DNA of 64,000 nucleotides from CAZXEU01 sp965207385 (GTDB lineage: Bacteria > Bacteroidota > Rhodothermia > Rhodothermales > Bin80), in contig CBDBLZ010000021.1 of NCBI GenBank assembly GCA_965207385.1, positions 62,001-126,000 on the forward strand, written 5' to 3'. The notes under the pieces were generated by a model that saw nothing but the letters and a program-made list of their open reading frames with translations, made no database searches and was not told the origin of the DNA. Both the position numbers and the translations under genes were made by a program. Below are positions 62,878-64,000 of the stretch, piece after piece (within the stretch, counting starts at the first letter, position 1; the number at the start of each line of letters is the position of its first letter).

Positions 62878-63294
62878 TTATTCGATACGCCTCCACACCT
62901 CCTCCAGGCGAAAACCGCTCGGAAATTCTCCGGTGTGGTACCACAAATCCCCTACGAATTCAGCCGTAAACTTGAGTGCCACGCCAACCAGAACGGGCGT
63001 AATGTGGTATTCCAGGTATTCGGTATAGAGCGTATCTCCTTCCAGCGTATAGCGTCCTCCGCCAGCCAGCACATCCTCCCCGTCCGACGACTGGTAGCCC
63101 CAGGAAAAATGCGTCGAATTCAAAATCTTCATGGAGGGCGGCACGTTCGTGGTAACGATGATCGTATCCGGATAAACGGAACGCTGTGACACCAGGCGCC
63201 ACGTCCCTTCCAGATGGTTGGCCGGATGTTGCGCCATGGCGGGCACACTGGCCAGGAACAAGGCAACTATGGAGAAGTGGGCTACTTTGCGCAT
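62878..63294 (-). CDS. Small secreted lipocalin-like protein (DUF4488-like)
   Basis: 138 residues from MRKVAHFSIVALFLASVPAMAQ at 63294, a signal peptide; five more codons lie upstream. The mature part begins LEGTWRLVSQ and continues as antiparallel strands (NSTHFSWGYQS, GGGRYTLEGDTLYTEYLEYH). That resembles small Bacteroidota DUF4488-like proteins with a lipocalin-type barrel. Ligand unknown. Divergent from rlmN. Confidence 0.65.
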   Translation of the reverse strand: MRKVAHFSIVALFLASVPAMAQHPANHLEGTWRLVSQRSVYPDTIIVTTNVPPSMKILNSTHFSWGYQSSDGEDVLAGGGRYTLEGDTLYTEYLEYHITPVLVGVALKFTAEFVGDLWYHTGEFPSGFRLEEVWRRIE

Positions 63295-63338
63295 GGCAGC
63301 ATGAATCAATGAAAAGGTAGGAGCGGCTTCGGCAATGT

Positions 63339-64000
63339 ATGAAGCGAGCGGACGAAGTGAAAGTAGCTGTCACTCCTGAAGCGGGTCATTTGGCCCGCGC
63401 TGCTGCCGATGCTCCCCAGGCTGACTCCCGCGTGGATGTCAAGAGTCTGGATCTGGACGGCATGAGAGCACTGGCTGTCTCGCTGGGCGAGCCCGCGTAC
63501 CGGGGGACACAATTGTACCGTTGGGTCCACGGACGCGCCGCAGCAACCTTCGCAGAAATGACCGATTTGCCCCGGTCCTTCCGCCAGACACTCAATACGA
63601 TAGCAAGCATGGGGGCAGTCCGCGCGATCGAAGTGCAAACAGGCGCTGACAAGACCGCCAAGATGCTCCTGGAATTGCCGTCCGGGCGGCGAATAGAAGC
63701 TGTGTTGATACCAGATTCCGGCAAGGAGGGCATGCCGGGCCGGCTTACTGCCTGCGTGTCGAGCCAGGTAGGATGTGCCATGGCTTGCGCGTTTTGCGCT
63801 ACCGGACTAATGGGCTTTCAGGAAAACCTGACAGCCGGAGCCATAGTCGACCAGGTACGGTTGCTTGACGGCTTGGCAAAGAGGAGATTCGGGCGCGGCC
63901 TGTCCAACGTCGTCTACATGGGAATGGGCGAGCCGCTGCTCAATTATCGCAGTGTACTGCTCAGCATCCAGTTGCTGACCGACCCTGCACTCCTCGGCCT
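63339..64000 (+). CDS. rlmN: 23S rRNA (adenine2503-C2)-methyltransferase, 5' part
   Basis: Truncated by the window edge: about 220 residues are visible, starting at the ATG at 63339 (MKRADEVKVAVTPEAG). EPAYRGTQLYRWVHGR is the N-terminal domain block. CVSSQVGCAMACAFCATG holds the radical-SAM CxxxCxxC cluster. NVVYMGMGEPLLNY is the GEP motif. It methylates A2503 of 23S rRNA and A37 of some tRNAs. The first ~35 residues are an extra, poorly conserved extension, so a later start is possible. Confidence 0.92.
   Translation, partial: MKRADEVKVAVTPEAGHLARAAADAPQADSRVDVKSLDLDGMRALAVSLGEPAYRGTQLYRWVHGRAAATFAEMTDLPRSFRQTLNTIASMGAVRAIEVQTGADKTAKMLLELPSGRRIEAVLIPDSGKEGMPGRLTACVSSQVGCAMACAFCATGLMGFQENLTAGAIVDQVRLLDGLAKRRFGRGLSNVVYMGMGEPLLNYRSVLLSIQLLTDPALLG

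Overview
The window is about 60% GC, gene-dense chromosome from an aerobic Gram-negative bacterium. Carboxypeptidase-like TonB-dependent receptors, FlgD-like C-terminal domains, a UMF1-type transporter, weak use of Shine-Dalgarno sites and several TTG/GTG starts suggest a Rhodothermota/Balneolota-like member of the Bacteroidota superphylum (inference; no 16S rRNA is present). Heme A synthase and heme O synthase indicate a haem-copper oxidase. No tRNA, rRNA other than the RNase P RNA, CRISPR array, insertion sequence or prophage was seen.

Layout. 1-2.5 kb (+): end of an S9 peptidase, an AlkD-like DNA glycosylase, a threonine/serine dehydratase and a RidA-family lipoprotein. 3.0-5.7 kb (+): an exported thioredoxin translationally coupled to a TonB-dependent receptor. 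5.7-7.3 kb (-): a membrane-anchored subtilase. 7.4-10.3 kb (+): glpK, glpF and an alpha/beta hydrolase. 10.7-16.4 kb (-): a probable copper-acquisition operon with a His-rich small protein, a structured leader, an MbnP-like lipoprotein, an MbnH/MauG-like dihaem protein, a YtkA/FixH-like lipoprotein and an OprC-like TonB receptor with a CxxxM motif. 16.6-22.6 kb (-): two GHL10 paralogs and a TPR protein. 22.7-31.7 kb: housekeeping genes (aroE, TerC, an antiporter-RCK-EIIA fusion, gdhA, an acyltransferase, serA, an MFS transporter).

32-46.3 kb (all -): the most unusual region. It holds a 3428-residue type I polyketide synthase (KS-AT-DH-cMT-ER-KR-ACP-KS-AT*), a free acyl carrier protein, an Sfp-type phosphopantetheinyl transferase, an atypical alpha/beta hydrolase and a beta-propeller protein. 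The second AT has lost its catalytic Ser and an internal block. The set looks like a compact, self-sufficient biosynthetic cluster for a methylated, highly reduced ketide whose final condensation would be finished on the separate carrier protein.

46.8-64 kb: core functions. These are rpiB-like, Nif3-like, a coiled-coil zinc-ribbon homologue lacking most of its cysteines, rnpB, secG, rsmE, a BamA/TamA-like protein, mutY, small membrane proteins, an NCS2 permease with a C-terminal ATPase-like domain, groES-groEL under a perfect CIRCE operator, a phosphoglucosamine mutase, ctaA-ctaB, a small secreted protein and the start of rlmN.
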